NCBI RefSeq assembly: GCF_003711105.1
Contig: NZ_CP023865.1
Location: 372,001-436,000 of the forward strand
From: Actinoplanes teichomyceticus ATCC 31121
GTDB taxonomy: Bacteria > Actinomycetota > Actinomycetes > Mycobacteriales > Micromonosporaceae
DNA: 64,000 bases
Direction: 5' to 3'
Made by a program: the position numbers and the translations under genes. Under the pieces are notes generated by a model, which made no database searches, was not told the DNA's origin, and saw only the letters and a program-made list of their open reading frames with translations. Of this stretch, positions 42,740 to 51,789 are shown one piece after another; the first letter of the stretch is position 1, and each line of letters opens with the position of its first letter.

Positions 42740-43461
42740 GCGACCTCGACGAGCACGACAGCCTGCACCGGCTGCTCGGCGGATACCTTCTCGGTGGCCT
42801 GGACGAGACGGACACCGACCGGCTGGACGCGCATCTGCACGACTGCGCCGACTGCCGGGCCGAGTTGGACCGGCTCGCGCCCGTACCGGAGATGCTCCAG
42901 CACCTGCCGGATGCCCGGCACGCCGGGGGTGGTCTCCCGCCGCTCACGGTCGCCCCGACCGCGCGGCCGAGCCCGCAGCACATCGAGAGCCTGCTCAGCC
43001 GGATGCGGGCGGAGAAGACCCGGGAGTCACGGATGAGCCGGGTACGGTGGCTGGTCGCCGCCTCGGTGGCGGTCATCGCGGCCGGCGCGATCGGGTACGG
43101 CGTCGTCGGCAACGACCGCACGGCACCGCGGCCGCCGGTCGCCCAGCAGACCGGCGCCGTGCAGATCACCGCGGACTTCCGGGCCGCCGCCGGCAGCGGG
43201 ATGGGCGGTCAGGCGGTGCTCACCCCGAAGGCGTGGGGGGTGGAGATCGCGCTGAACATGAGCCGGATGGAGGGCACGGCGCCGTTCTTCTGCATGGTCA
43301 GACGCGCCGACGGCACCATGGAGCAGGCCGCCGCCTGGGGCGCCACCCCCGAGCACACGGCCAAGGTGAGCGGCGCCAGCTCGATCCCGGCGGCCGACGT
43401 GCGAGCCATCGTGATCACCGACAGCGGCGGGAAGGTGCTGGGCACCGCGGCCGTGGCGTGA
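42736..43461 (+). CDS. Zinc-binding transmembrane anti-sigma factor
   Basis: A 241-residue anti-sigma factor. The cytoplasmic ZAS motif is His33-x3-Cys37-x2-Cys40 (HLHDCADC); one membrane helix spans about residues 104-125 (VRWLVAASVAVIAAGAIGYG); the outer part (FRAAAGSGMGGQAVLTPKAW, ALNMSRMEGTAPFFCMVRR) resembles RskA-type sensor domains. It should bind the sigma factor encoded just upstream, overlapping by 4 nt (ATGA). Release probably needs proteolysis. Confidence 0.92.
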   Translation: MSDLDEHDSLHRLLGGYLLGGLDETDTDRLDAHLHDCADCRAELDRLAPVPEMLQHLPDARHAGGGLPPLTVAPTARPSPQHIESLLSRMRAEKTRESRMSRVRWLVAASVAVIAAGAIGYGVVGNDRTAPRPPVAQQTGAVQITADFRAAAGSGMGGQAVLTPKAWGVEIALNMSRMEGTAPFFCMVRRADGTMEQAAAWGATPEHTAKVSGASSIPAADVRAIVITDSGGKVLGTAAVA

Positions 43462-43476
43462 GCCGGAGCGGGCGGC

Positions 43477-44928
43477 TCACCGCCGGGACCGGACCGGCGG
43501 CGACGCCGGATCGCAGAAGGAGTGGTGGGCCGCCGGCCGCGGCGCACGCCCGGGGATGGTCAGGAACGCCGCGGCCGCGCCGGCCACCATCAGCCCGGCG
43601 CAGATCAGCATGGCGTCGCGGTACACCGGGGCCAACAGGGCCGGCTCGGTCAGGGACCCGGCACCGAGCCCGGCGGCCAGCGGGAGCACCGCGACCGCGA
43701 GCAGGCCGGCGGCCCGGGCCACCGCGTTGTTGACGCCGGAGGCGATGCCGGCGTGCGCGTCGTCCAGGGCGCCCAGCGCGGTGGCGGTCAGCGGGGCCAC
43801 CAGCAGGGCCAGCCCCAGGCCGAAAAGCACGACGGCGGGCAGCACCCGGGTGAGGTAATCCGCGTGCACGCCGATGGTGGACATCAGCAGCAGGGCCGCC
43901 GCGCAGAGCAGCGGGCCCGCGGTCATCGGCAGCCGCGGACCGATCCGTTCGCCCAGCGCGCCCCCGCGGGCCGAGAGCAGCAGCATGAGGACCGTGACCG
44001 GGAGCATGGCCAGTCCGGCCGCCAGCGCCGGGTACCCCGCCACCACCTGCAGATTCACCACGACCAGGAAGAACACGCCGCCGTTCGCGGCGTACACCAG
44101 GAAGGTCACCAGGTTGGCGCCGGCGAACGCCCGGTTGCGGAAGATCTCCGGCGGCACCAGGGGGTGCGCCGAGCGCAGCTCGGCGGCGGCGAAGGCGGCC
44201 ATCCCCAGTACGCCCAGGGCCAGTGGGACCAGCACGGCCGGATGCCCCGCGCCGTGGGCCGGCCAGGCGGTGAACCCGTACGTCAGCCCGCCCAGCCCGG
44301 TCGCGCCGGTGACCAGCCCGAGCACGTCGAAGCGCCGGGCCGCCCCGGGATCGCGTGACTCCGGCACGTGCCGGACGGCCACCCACAGCACCAGCACGGC
44401 GACCGGCACATTGATCAGGAAGAGATACCGCCAGCTGCCGAGTTCCAGCAGCCAGCCGCCGAGGAACGGGCCGAGCGCGCCGCCGATCCCGCCCAGCCCG
44501 GACCAGGCGCCGATCGCCCGGGCCCGGTCCCCGGGTGCGAACGACGCCTCCAGGATGGCGAGCGCGCCCGGGGTGAGCAGCGCGCCGCCGACGCCCTGCA
44601 GGATCCGCGCCGCGACCAGCAGCCCGACGTCCGGGGCGAGGCCGCACAGCAGCGACGACAGCGCGAACCAGGCGACGCCGGCCAGGAAGATCCGCTTGCG
44701 GCCGAACCGGTCGCCGAGCGAGCCGCCGACCAGGACCAGCGCGGCCAGCGACAGCGCGTAGCCGTTGACGGTCCACTGCAGACCCGCGGCCGACGCGTCC
44801 AGGTCCCGGCCCAGCTCGGGCAGCGCCAGGTTGACCACGGTCGCGTCGACGAAGGCCAGGCTGGAGCCGAGCACGGTGGCCAGCAGCACCCGGCGGCCGG
44901 CTGCGGTGCCGTACCGGACCGGTTCCAT
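43477..44928 (-). CDS. DHA2 family MFS exporter
   Basis: A 483-residue, 14-helix drug-exporter-type protein. SSLAFVDATVVNLALPELGR at helix 1, GGSLGDRFGRKRIFLAGVAW as loop 2-3, and GIGGALGPFLGGWLLELGSW as motif C are typical. ATG 44928 (MEPVRYGTAAGRR) is preferred to the longer frame. The gene ends 15 bases from the anti-sigma gene, convergently. The substrate is unknown and no regulator is adjacent. Confidence 0.9.
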   Translation of the reverse strand: MEPVRYGTAAGRRVLLATVLGSSLAFVDATVVNLALPELGRDLDASAAGLQWTVNGYALSLAALVLVGGSLGDRFGRKRIFLAGVAWFALSSLLCGLAPDVGLLVAARILQGVGGALLTPGALAILEASFAPGDRARAIGAWSGLGGIGGALGPFLGGWLLELGSWRYLFLINVPVAVLVLWVAVRHVPESRDPGAARRFDVLGLVTGATGLGGLTYGFTAWPAHGAGHPAVLVPLALGVLGMAAFAAAELRSAHPLVPPEIFRNRAFAGANLVTFLVYAANGGVFFLVVVNLQVVAGYPALAAGLAMLPVTVLMLLLSARGGALGERIGPRLPMTAGPLLCAAALLLMSTIGVHADYLTRVLPAVVLFGLGLALLVAPLTATALGALDDAHAGIASGVNNAVARAAGLLAVAVLPLAAGLGAGSLTEPALLAPVYRDAMLICAGLMVAGAAAAFLTIPGRAPRPAAHHSFCDPASPPVRSRR

Positions 44929-44963
44929 GCGGCGACGATACGCCGGGCCCGGCCGGCCGATCG

Positions 44964-45452
44964 TCATGCCGTGCGCCGCAGGTCGCTCTCCTCGTGGCGG
45001 GCCCGCGGCGCGGGTTGCGCGACGGCGTGCCGGGCGGCGGCCAGGGCGGCCCGGCAGGCGCCGGCCGAGCGGGCCGCTCCGGCGCCCGGCCGGTGCAGCA
45101 GGTCACCGAGCCGGGCCAGCAGCTCGTTCCGCGCGAACGGCTTGGTCAGGTAGTCGTCGGCCCCGGCGTGCAGCGCGGCGGTGACCTGGCCGCGGTGCGG
45201 GTCCGCGCTGATCACCAGGATCGGCAGGGATTCCAGGGCCGGGTCGTCGCGGATCCGGCGGCACAGGTCGATGCCCGAGACGCCGGGCATACGCACGTCG
45301 ATCAGGGCCGCGTCGATGCCGCCGTGGGCCAGCTCGTTAAGCGCGCCGGACGCGTCGGCGGCAGTGACGACCTGGTAGCCGGTGCGGCGCAGCGCGAAGG
45401 CGAGCAGATCGCGATGATCCACCTCGTCGTCGGCTATCAGCACTGTGAACAC
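44964..45452 (-). CDS. Stand-alone response-regulator receiver protein
   Basis: A 162-residue protein with one receiver domain. The acidic pocket is in VLIADDEVDH, the phosphorylated aspartate in ALIDVRMPGVSG, and the conserved lysine in DDYLTKPFARNELL. After residue 120 there is no DNA-binding domain, only an Ala/Arg-rich tail. GTG 45452 has GGAGG five bases upstream. It probably acts as a phosphorelay or protein-binding switch. No histidine kinase is adjacent. Confidence 0.88.
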   Translation of the reverse strand: MFTVLIADDEVDHRDLLAFALRRTGYQVVTAADASGALNELAHGGIDAALIDVRMPGVSGIDLCRRIRDDPALESLPILVISADPHRGQVTAALHAGADDYLTKPFARNELLARLGDLLHRPGAGAARSAGACRAALAAARHAVAQPAPRARHEESDLRRTA

Positions 45453-45587
45453 GCGGACCTCCAAGGCCGGGCAGCGACGTGCCCACTCCTGTTCGGCAAC
45501 CGGGTGGCACCGCTGAGGGGTTGCGGGTTTCGACTCGGCGCACGATCGCCGAACGCCCGGCCCGCCGGACGGTCATAGGGTGGAGGG

Positions 45588-46604
45588 ATGCGCGCTGCCG
45601 TCTTCCACCAGCCCGGTCCGGCCTCCGATGTCCTGCGGATCGTCGAGCGTGCGCTGCCGCCGGCCGGGGCCGGGCAGGTGCGGGTCCGGATCGTGCTGTC
45701 GGCGGTGAACCCGACCGACACCGGCACGCGCGCCGGCCGCGGCGTGCCGGACGGGGTGCGGCCGCCGCGCGTGCCGAACCAGGACGGCGCCGGTGTGGTC
45801 GACGCGCTCGGCGAGGGCGTCACCGGCCTGGAGGCGGGGGACCGGGTCTGGGTCTGGGACGCCGGTTACGGCCGGGTGGACGGCACCGCCCAGGAGTACG
45901 TGGTGCTGCCCCGCCGGCAGGTGGTCCGGATGAACGACGACGTCCCGTTCGAGACCGGCGCCGCGCTGGGCATCCCGGCGCTGACCGCGCACCGCTGCCT
46001 CACGGCCGCCGCGGCCGGCCCGGCGCGGCTCGCCCCGGGTGCGCTGGCCGGGCGGACGGTGCTGGTCGCGGGCGGCGCGGGCGCGGTCGGCAACGCCGCG
46101 ATCCAGCTCGCCAAGTGGGCCGGCGCGACCGTGCTGACCACGGTGAGCAGCACGGCGAAGGCCGAGCTGGCGGCTGCCGCCGGAGCGGACGCGGTGATCG
46201 ACTACCGGGCGGAGGACGTGGCCGCCCGGGTGCGCGAGCTGAGCCCCACCGGCCCGCACCTGATCGTCGAGGTGAGCACCGGCAACCTCGACCTCGACCT
46301 GGACGTGCTCGCCCCCGGCGGGGACATCGCGATCTACGTCGCCGGCCGGTTCGGCATGCCGAGCTTCAAGGCGATGCTGAAGAACGCCGGCCTGCACTTC
46401 GTGCTGACCTACACGACCACCCGGGAGCAGAAGGACGACGCGGTGGCCGCGGTCGCCGAGGCGGTGAACGCGGGCGCGTTCCGGGCCGGCGCCCGGCACG
46501 GCCTGCCGATCATCCGGTTCCCCTTCGACCGGGTGGCCGAGGCCCACGAGGCGGTCGAGAGCCACGCCGTGGGCAAGGTCGTCATCGAGGTGACCCGGCC
46601 CTGA
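45588..46604 (+). CDS. NADPH:quinone oxidoreductase family protein
   Basis: A 338-residue zinc-free medium-chain reductase. The N-terminal QVRVRIVLSAVNPTDTGTRA, the GALAGRTVLVAGGAGAVGNA nucleotide loop, and VDGTAQEYVVLPRRQ fit quinone reductases. It reduces quinones or enones with NADPH in the cytoplasm. The start codon at 45588 begins MRAAVFHQPG. Its last 23 bases overlap the 3' end of the convergent PseG-like gene, so their messages are complementary there. Confidence 0.9.
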   Translation: MRAAVFHQPGPASDVLRIVERALPPAGAGQVRVRIVLSAVNPTDTGTRAGRGVPDGVRPPRVPNQDGAGVVDALGEGVTGLEAGDRVWVWDAGYGRVDGTAQEYVVLPRRQVVRMNDDVPFETGAALGIPALTAHRCLTAAAAGPARLAPGALAGRTVLVAGGAGAVGNAAIQLAKWAGATVLTTVSSTAKAELAAAAGADAVIDYRAEDVAARVRELSPTGPHLIVEVSTGNLDLDLDVLAPGGDIAIYVAGRFGMPSFKAMLKNAGLHFVLTYTTTREQKDDAVAAVAEAVNAGAFRAGARHGLPIIRFPFDRVAEAHEAVESHAVGKVVIEVTRP

Positions 46605-47592
46605 CCAGCAGGGCGTCCGCGACGCGCTCGACACCGCGGCCGTCCACCGCGGCCCACCCGGCGGCGGCCAGCGCGGTGCGCTGCGCCGGATCGGTGAGCA
46701 GCGTGCGCAGCACCCCGGCGGCGGAGTCGTCGAACGCGCCGAGGCGGCCCAGCCCGGCGGCGTACCCGCGCGCGACGGTCCGGTGGTATCCGAGGATCTG
46801 GTTGTCCACCACCCACACCAGGGCGGCCGCCCGGCCCAGGCAGAGCAGCTCCCAGGTCGACGTGCCGCTCGCGCTGACCACCAGGTCGGCGTCGGCGAGC
46901 AGCTTCGGCAGGTGATCGGTGGGCCCGATGATCTCGAACCGCTGCCCCGGCCCGGCCGGCACCGCGAGCAGCTCCGAGCGCAGCGACTCGTCGGCCGCCA
47001 CCACGGTCGCGTCGAAAGGCACGCCGGCGTCCGTGAGCAGCCGCGCGACCTGCGGCGCGGCCCGGTAGGCGTCGGTCCCGCCGAAGAACGCGACCACCTT
47101 CGGGGTACGGACGTCGGAGTGCGCCGGTGCGGCCACCGGGCGCAGCTGGCGTATCGCGGAGCGCAGCAGCGCGTAGTCGAGCCCGGTCAGCCGTACCCCG
47201 TCGGCGTCCAGCTCGGTGTCCAGGTTCTGGTCGACGTAGATGTCCGCGCTCTGCCCGCGCGTCGTGCCGTCCACGATGGCCAGCACCGGTGTCCCGGCGG
47301 CGCGCACCGCCACGGTGTGCTGCGGCGGCAGCGTGTACGAGTCCACCACCAGCGCGGCCAGCCCCAGCCGCCGGACCGCGGCGACCAGCCCCACCTCGTC
47401 GTAGGGGGCCGGGTGCCACGGCAGGCCGCGCTGCTCCAGCTGGGCCTGCGCCCAGGTCACGCCGCCCAGGTCGCTGAGGAAGTGCACGTCCACGCCACGC
47501 CCGGTGAGCTCCTCGGCCAGCGCGACGCAGCGGACGAGATGCCCGACGCCGGTCCGCGGCCCGGCATCGCACCTGATTCCGATCGCGGTCAT
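46582..47592 (-). CDS. pseG: PseG-like UDP-sugar hydrolase
   Basis: A 336-residue GT-B-fold protein like PseG, which removes UDP from the diacetamido-trideoxy-altrose intermediate of pseudaminic acid synthesis. The start GIRCDAGPRTGVGHLVRCVA holds the conserved GxGHxxRC loop; FFGGTDAYRAAP and VVSASGTSTWELLCLGRAAA form the C-terminal nucleotide site. ATG 47592 overlaps the SpsF-type gene stop by 4 nt. PseB and PseC are upstream, but PseH and PseI are missing from the window. Confidence 0.88.
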   Translation of the reverse strand: MTAIGIRCDAGPRTGVGHLVRCVALAEELTGRGVDVHFLSDLGGVTWAQAQLEQRGLPWHPAPYDEVGLVAAVRRLGLAALVVDSYTLPPQHTVAVRAAGTPVLAIVDGTTRGQSADIYVDQNLDTELDADGVRLTGLDYALLRSAIRQLRPVAAPAHSDVRTPKVVAFFGGTDAYRAAPQVARLLTDAGVPFDATVVAADESLRSELLAVPAGPGQRFEIIGPTDHLPKLLADADLVVSASGTSTWELLCLGRAAALVWVVDNQILGYHRTVARGYAAGLGRLGAFDDSAAGVLRTLLTDPAQRTALAAAGWAAVDGRGVERVADALLVRAGSPR

Positions 47593-48314
47593 GCCTGGGA
47601 GAGCTCCTTCTGCGGCACGTGCGCGTTCAGCTCGACCAGCTCGGGGTGCCCGGCGAGCCAGTCGCTGAGCGTCTCCACGCTGACCGGCCGGTCGCCGAAC
47701 CGGTCGACGATCGCCTCGATCAGCTTCCAGTCGTCCTCGGTGTCCAGGGTCAGCCGCAGGTGCGAGCGGTCCGGCAGCACGGTCACCCCGATCACGTCGA
47801 ACTCCGCCGGGTGCGAGTAGATGTACGACGTCACGTGCGTCCGGTGGTGCTCGGTGGCCCGCTCGTCGATCGCCCGCAGCACCCGGGCGCGGACCACCTC
47901 GACGTCCAGCCCGCGCGGCAGCGTCCGGGTGATCGACGTGGTCAGGTAGTCCACCCCGGACGCCTCGAAGATCCGGGCCACCCGCCGTACCAGCGCCGGG
48001 TCGAGCAGCGGGCAGTCCGCGGTGAACCGCAGCACGGTGTCCGCCGCACGGCCGTCGAGCACGCCGAGGAACCGGGTCAGCACGTCATCGACCGGGCCGC
48101 GGTGACACGCCACCCCGATCCGGGCGCACTCCGCCTCGACCGCGTCGTCGGCGGCCTCGGTGGTGGTCGCGACGACCAGGTCGTCGAGGACGCCGCTGTC
48201 CCGGGCGGCGCGGACCACCCGGTGCAGGACGGTCCGGCCGCCGAGCCGGCGCAGGACCTTGCCGGGGAGCCGGGTGGAGCCCATCCGGGCCTGGATGATG
48301 CCGAGGGTGGTCAC
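47589..48314 (-). CDS. SpsF-type cytidylyltransferase family protein
   Basis: A 241-residue nucleotidyltransferase. GIIQARMGSTRLPGKVLRRL is the CTP-binding motif, and VLRFTADCPLLDPALV holds the metal-binding aspartate. SpsF and PseF-like enzymes activate acidic or amino sugars with CMP. Next to PseG it could activate a nonulosonic acid, though SpsF proteins also act in other glycans. GTG 48314 has AAGGA six bases before it. It is 2 bases from the methyltransferase stop. Confidence 0.87.
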   Translation of the reverse strand: MTTLGIIQARMGSTRLPGKVLRRLGGRTVLHRVVRAARDSGVLDDLVVATTTEAADDAVEAECARIGVACHRGPVDDVLTRFLGVLDGRAADTVLRFTADCPLLDPALVRRVARIFEASGVDYLTTSITRTLPRGLDVEVVRARVLRAIDERATEHHRTHVTSYIYSHPAEFDVIGVTVLPDRSHLRLTLDTEDDWKLIEAIVDRFGDRPVSVETLSDWLAGHPELVELNAHVPQKELSQA

Positions 48315-48316
48315 AG

Positions 48317-49825
48317 TCAGTCCTTCGGTCCGTCGGTCAGTCGGTTGCGAGCCTTGCGGGCGATGGCCAGACCGGCCTTGACGGCGCGGTAGCCCAGGGT
48401 GCCGCTGAACGCGGCGATCTGTATCCGGGCGCGGCCCAGCTCGGCGTCGCGCTTGGCCAGCTCGTGCTCGAAGAACCCGGCCCGGGCCTCGGCGTCGGCG
48501 AGGCGCCGGCGCAGGGCGCGGAGCTGCTCCTCGTGCTCGCGGCGGTGCTCCGGCAGCGGCTCCGGCGCGACCTGCGGCGCGCCGTCCACGCCGGCCGCGC
48601 CGGCCAGCACCTCGGTGAGCCGGTCCACCTCGGTGATCGCCGGCCACGGGTGGGCGTAGCCGCCGGTGGTCAGGGTGCGCGCGAACCGGGCCAGCGCGTC
48701 CGGCTGGTCCGGGGCGTCCGGGTCGAGCAGCGCGTACCGGTCGCCGTCCACCAGCACGTTGCCGGCCGCCGCCGTGGGCAGCGCGGCCATCCAGCCGCTC
48801 AGCAGCCGGCGCAGCACCGGCAGCTCGTGCCGCAGCGCCGCGGTGAGCAGCAGTTCCTCCAGCAGCCGGCCGGGCGGCAGCGGCGCGTCCGGGACCGCCG
48901 GGCGGCCGTCGAGGGCGCGGACCGTCCGGCGCAGCCAGCCGCCGTCCGGCCCGCTGACCAGCTCGGCGACCGCCCGGTCGGAGGCCAGCAGCACCGGTGG
49001 CAGCGTCACCGCGGGCGTGGTGACCGGCGCCCGGTGCGCGACCGCCAGCCAGGCGGGCGCGAGTTCGGCGCCGAGGCCGCGGCGCACGGCCGCGCCGGCG
49101 AGCCGGCGCGGATCGCTCAGGACCGGGCTGCCCGCGTACGCCGTGGCCACCGCCCCGGCGGCCAGCGCGCCGAGCGCGTCCACCGGTCCGTACCGCAGGG
49201 TCTCCGGGGTGACCAGCATCGCCGGCCGGCCCGGCAGCGGCCAGGCGGCGGCGAGTCCGGCCACCGGCAGGCCCTCGGCGCCCAGTGCGGCGGCCAGCCG
49301 GTCCGGGCGTCCCGGCGCGGCGCCGAACTCACCGAGCGGTCGCCAGGCGTCGCCGGTCTGCGCCGCGGTCGGCGTGCCCGGGTCGACCAGGCGGTGCACG
49401 CCCAGCTCGTTCTCCACGGTGAGCAGCAGCAGCCCGCCGGGGCGCAGGGTGCGCCGCAGCGCGCGCAGCGCATCCGGCCAGTCCAGCTGCGGGCCCTCCG
49501 GCGAGCAGAGCCGGGTGGTGCCGTCGAGGGCGAGGACCGCGTCGTACCGCTCGGGGTCGTCGAGCTTGGGCAGCGTGCCGCAGAGCACCCGGACGCCGGG
49601 GACGGCCCGCCGGTCCTGCGCCAGCGCGTCCGGGTGCGAGCGGAGCAGGCAGGTCACCTCGCGGCCCGGGGCCAGTGCGGCGACCAGGTCCGCCTCGTGC
49701 GGGCCGGCGAGCAGGATCCGGCTGCCGGTGGGCACGCGGGCGGCCAGGTGGCGCAGCAGCGGGCCGCCGGCCGGGGGCAGCTCCTCGGCGTACTCGGGCA
49801 TCTCGCCCCCGATGAGCTGGATCAT
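48317..49825 (-). CDS. Putative SAM-dependent methyltransferase with extra C-terminal regions
   Basis: A 502-residue protein. Residues about 20-170 look like a class I methyltransferase (VPTGSRILLAGPHEADLVAA; RYDAVLALDG; LRRTLRPGGLLLLTVENELG). The middle holds AAAGNVLVDGDRYALLDPDA, which resembles the metal-binding loop of aminoglycoside/choline-type phosphotransferases. The end is coiled coil (HEEQLRALRRRLADAEARAG) with a short basic tail. It probably modifies a sugar. ATG 49825 overlaps the previous stop by 4 nt. Confidence 0.7.
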   Translation of the reverse strand: MIQLIGGEMPEYAEELPPAGGPLLRHLAARVPTGSRILLAGPHEADLVAALAPGREVTCLLRSHPDALAQDRRAVPGVRVLCGTLPKLDDPERYDAVLALDGTTRLCSPEGPQLDWPDALRALRRTLRPGGLLLLTVENELGVHRLVDPGTPTAAQTGDAWRPLGEFGAAPGRPDRLAAALGAEGLPVAGLAAAWPLPGRPAMLVTPETLRYGPVDALGALAAGAVATAYAGSPVLSDPRRLAGAAVRRGLGAELAPAWLAVAHRAPVTTPAVTLPPVLLASDRAVAELVSGPDGGWLRRTVRALDGRPAVPDAPLPPGRLLEELLLTAALRHELPVLRRLLSGWMAALPTAAAGNVLVDGDRYALLDPDAPDQPDALARFARTLTTGGYAHPWPAITEVDRLTEVLAGAAGVDGAPQVAPEPLPEHRREHEEQLRALRRRLADAEARAGFFEHELAKRDAELGRARIQIAAFSGTLGYRAVKAGLAIARKARNRLTDGPKD

Positions 49826-50661
49826 GCCGCCTCCCGGTGCGTGTTCGCGGCCCGGTGGGCCGTGGTCCAGCCGAGCAGCGCGCGCAGCTCGGCCGGCGAG
49901 GCCAGGTAGCCGTCGCCGAGCTCGGCCAGCGCGGTGGCCCGGGCGGTCGCCGGGTCGGGCGCGGCGCCGTGCAGCTCCGGCCACTCCCGGCGGATCCGCT
50001 CGGCGGTCGCGGCGTCCTCGGCGGCCAGGCGCATGGGGTCGCCGTAGACGGCCGGCTCGCAGCCGGCCGCCGCGCCGTAGAGCACCGCGCTGCTCAGCCG
50101 GTTGGACGCGACCCGGCGGTGCCGGCGCAGCTCGGCCAGCTGGTTGTGAAGGAATCGGGCGTCCGTCTGCATCCGCAGGTAACCGCGGTAGCCGTGACAG
50201 ATGACCCGTCCGGCCCGCTCGTAGAACGCCCGCACCCGGTCGTCGCGGTACTCCTGCCAGTACAGGCAGAAGGTGACCGGCCCCGGCTCGGTGGCGATGA
50301 TCTCGTCCACCAGCCGCTGGTGGTCGCCGGTGACGTGCTGGCCCTCCCACCCGTGGAACGGGTACCAGATGGTGCCCTCCCGCGGGCCGTCCGCGGCGGG
50401 CGCCGACCGCAGCAGGTAGAGGAACGGCGCGCCGATCACCGTGGCCCGCGGCCGGCCCATCGACCACGCGCGCCGCCGGGTCCGCTCCGACCACACGAAG
50501 ATCGGCGAGCCGGGCGCGTACGGCGTGCCGGCGCCCAGCCCGTCCAGCACGTTCCAGCCGTGCTGCAGGTAGCCCTCGACCCGGGGCGGGTGCGCCGGGT
50601 CGAGACCGCAGTACTCCGCGAGCACGTGGGCGTGGCCGTAGAAGTGGTTGCCGTGGTGCAC
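49822..50661 (-). CDS. GT-B-like glycan biosynthesis protein, unassigned
   Basis: A 279-residue protein that I cannot place in a named family. VEGYLQHGWNVLDGLGAGTP, FVWSERTRRRAW and the late ASNRLSSAVLYGAAAGCEPA resemble the hinge and nucleotide-binding parts of GT-B-fold transferases such as capsule or CDP-glycerol enzymes. GTG 50661 has GGGAG seven bases upstream and sits 3 bases after the PseC stop. Its place in the pse-type operon suggests transfer of the finished sugar. Confidence 0.6.
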   Translation of the reverse strand: MHHGNHFYGHAHVLAEYCGLDPAHPPRVEGYLQHGWNVLDGLGAGTPYAPGSPIFVWSERTRRRAWSMGRPRATVIGAPFLYLLRSAPAADGPREGTIWYPFHGWEGQHVTGDHQRLVDEIIATEPGPVTFCLYWQEYRDDRVRAFYERAGRVICHGYRGYLRMQTDARFLHNQLAELRRHRRVASNRLSSAVLYGAAAGCEPAVYGDPMRLAAEDAATAERIRREWPELHGAAPDPATARATALAELGDGYLASPAELRALLGWTTAHRAANTHREAA

Positions 50662-50664
50662 CCG

Positions 50665-51789
50665 CTAGCTCCCGAGAATGCCGCGCAGGGTGTCGATGAC
50701 GCGATCCTGGTCGGTGTCGCTGAGGTCGACGAAGAGCGGAAGGGAGAGTTCCTCGGCGTAGAAGGCCTCGGCGACCGGGCACATGCCACGCCGGTAGCCG
50801 AGATCGGCGAAGACCGGGTGCCAGTACACCGGGATGTAGTTGACCTGGACGCCGATCCCGGCCGCCTGCATCCGGTCGTACACCTCCCGGCGCCGGCCGT
50901 CCAGGACGCGCACCGGGTAGAGGTGCCGCATCGGGTCCACGCCGTCCGGGGTGACCGGCAGCCGCAGCCCGGGCACGTCGGCGAGCAGCTCGTCGTACCG
51001 GGCGGCGAGCTGCTGCCGGCGGGCCTTGAACGCGGCCAGCCGGCGCAACTGGGCGCTGCCCAGCGCGCAGAGCACGTCCGGCAGGCGGTAGTTGAGCCCG
51101 AACTCGTGCACCTCGTAGAACCAGCGGCCCTCGTCCCGGCGGCGCAGCAGCTCCGGTTTCTTGACCATCCCGACGGTGCGGAAGGTACGGGCGCGCTCCA
51201 GCAGGTCGGGGCGGATCGAGGCGACCGCGCCACCCTCGGCGGTGGTGAGGTTCTTGGTCGGGAAGAAGGAGAAGGTGGTCAGGTCCGCGATCGACCCGAC
51301 CGGCCGGCCCCGGTAGACCGAGCCGATGGCGTGCGCGGCGTCCGCGACCAGCACCGCCCCGGCGCTGTCGCTGATCTTGCGGAGCCGCTCGTAGTCGGCC
51401 GGCACGCCGGCGTAGTCGACCGCGGCGACCGCGCGGGTGCGCCCGGTGACCGCGGCCTCGGCGGCGGCCGGGTCCAGGTTCGCGGTGTCCTCCTCGACGT
51501 CGGCGAACACCACGGTCGCGCCGAGCATCGCCGCCGCCGACGCGGTGGCCACGAAGGTCATCGGCGTGGTGACCACCTCGTCGCCGGCCCCGATGCCGGC
51601 CGCGGCGTACGCGGCGTGCAGCGCGGTGGTGCCGTTGGTGACGGTCACGCACGGCGCCCCGGCGACCCGTTCCAGGTCCGCCTCGAACTCGGTGACCCGT
51701 GGCCCGGTGGTCAGCCAGTCACTGTCCAGTGCGGCCACCACCGCCGCCACGTCGGACGGCTCGATGGACTGGCGTCCGTAGGGCAGCAT
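50665..51789 (-). CDS. pseC: DegT/DnrJ/EryC1 aminotransferase, PseC-like
   Basis: A 374-residue PLP sugar aminotransferase. The PLP lysine is in TFSFFPTKNLTTAEGGAVAS; LVADAAHAIGSVYRGRPVG and HEFGLNYRLPDVLCALGSAQ are typical of PseC, which aminates the 4-keto product of PseB. ATG 51789 overlaps the PseB stop by one base and has GGAG five bases upstream; GTG 51792 is possible. Adjacent PseB and PseG strongly support the assignment. Confidence 0.92.
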   Translation of the reverse strand: MLPYGRQSIEPSDVAAVVAALDSDWLTTGPRVTEFEADLERVAGAPCVTVTNGTTALHAAYAAAGIGAGDEVVTTPMTFVATASAAAMLGATVVFADVEEDTANLDPAAAEAAVTGRTRAVAAVDYAGVPADYERLRKISDSAGAVLVADAAHAIGSVYRGRPVGSIADLTTFSFFPTKNLTTAEGGAVASIRPDLLERARTFRTVGMVKKPELLRRRDEGRWFYEVHEFGLNYRLPDVLCALGSAQLRRLAAFKARRQQLAARYDELLADVPGLRLPVTPDGVDPMRHLYPVRVLDGRRREVYDRMQAAGIGVQVNYIPVYWHPVFADLGYRRGMCPVAEAFYAEELSLPLFVDLSDTDQDRVIDTLRGILGS

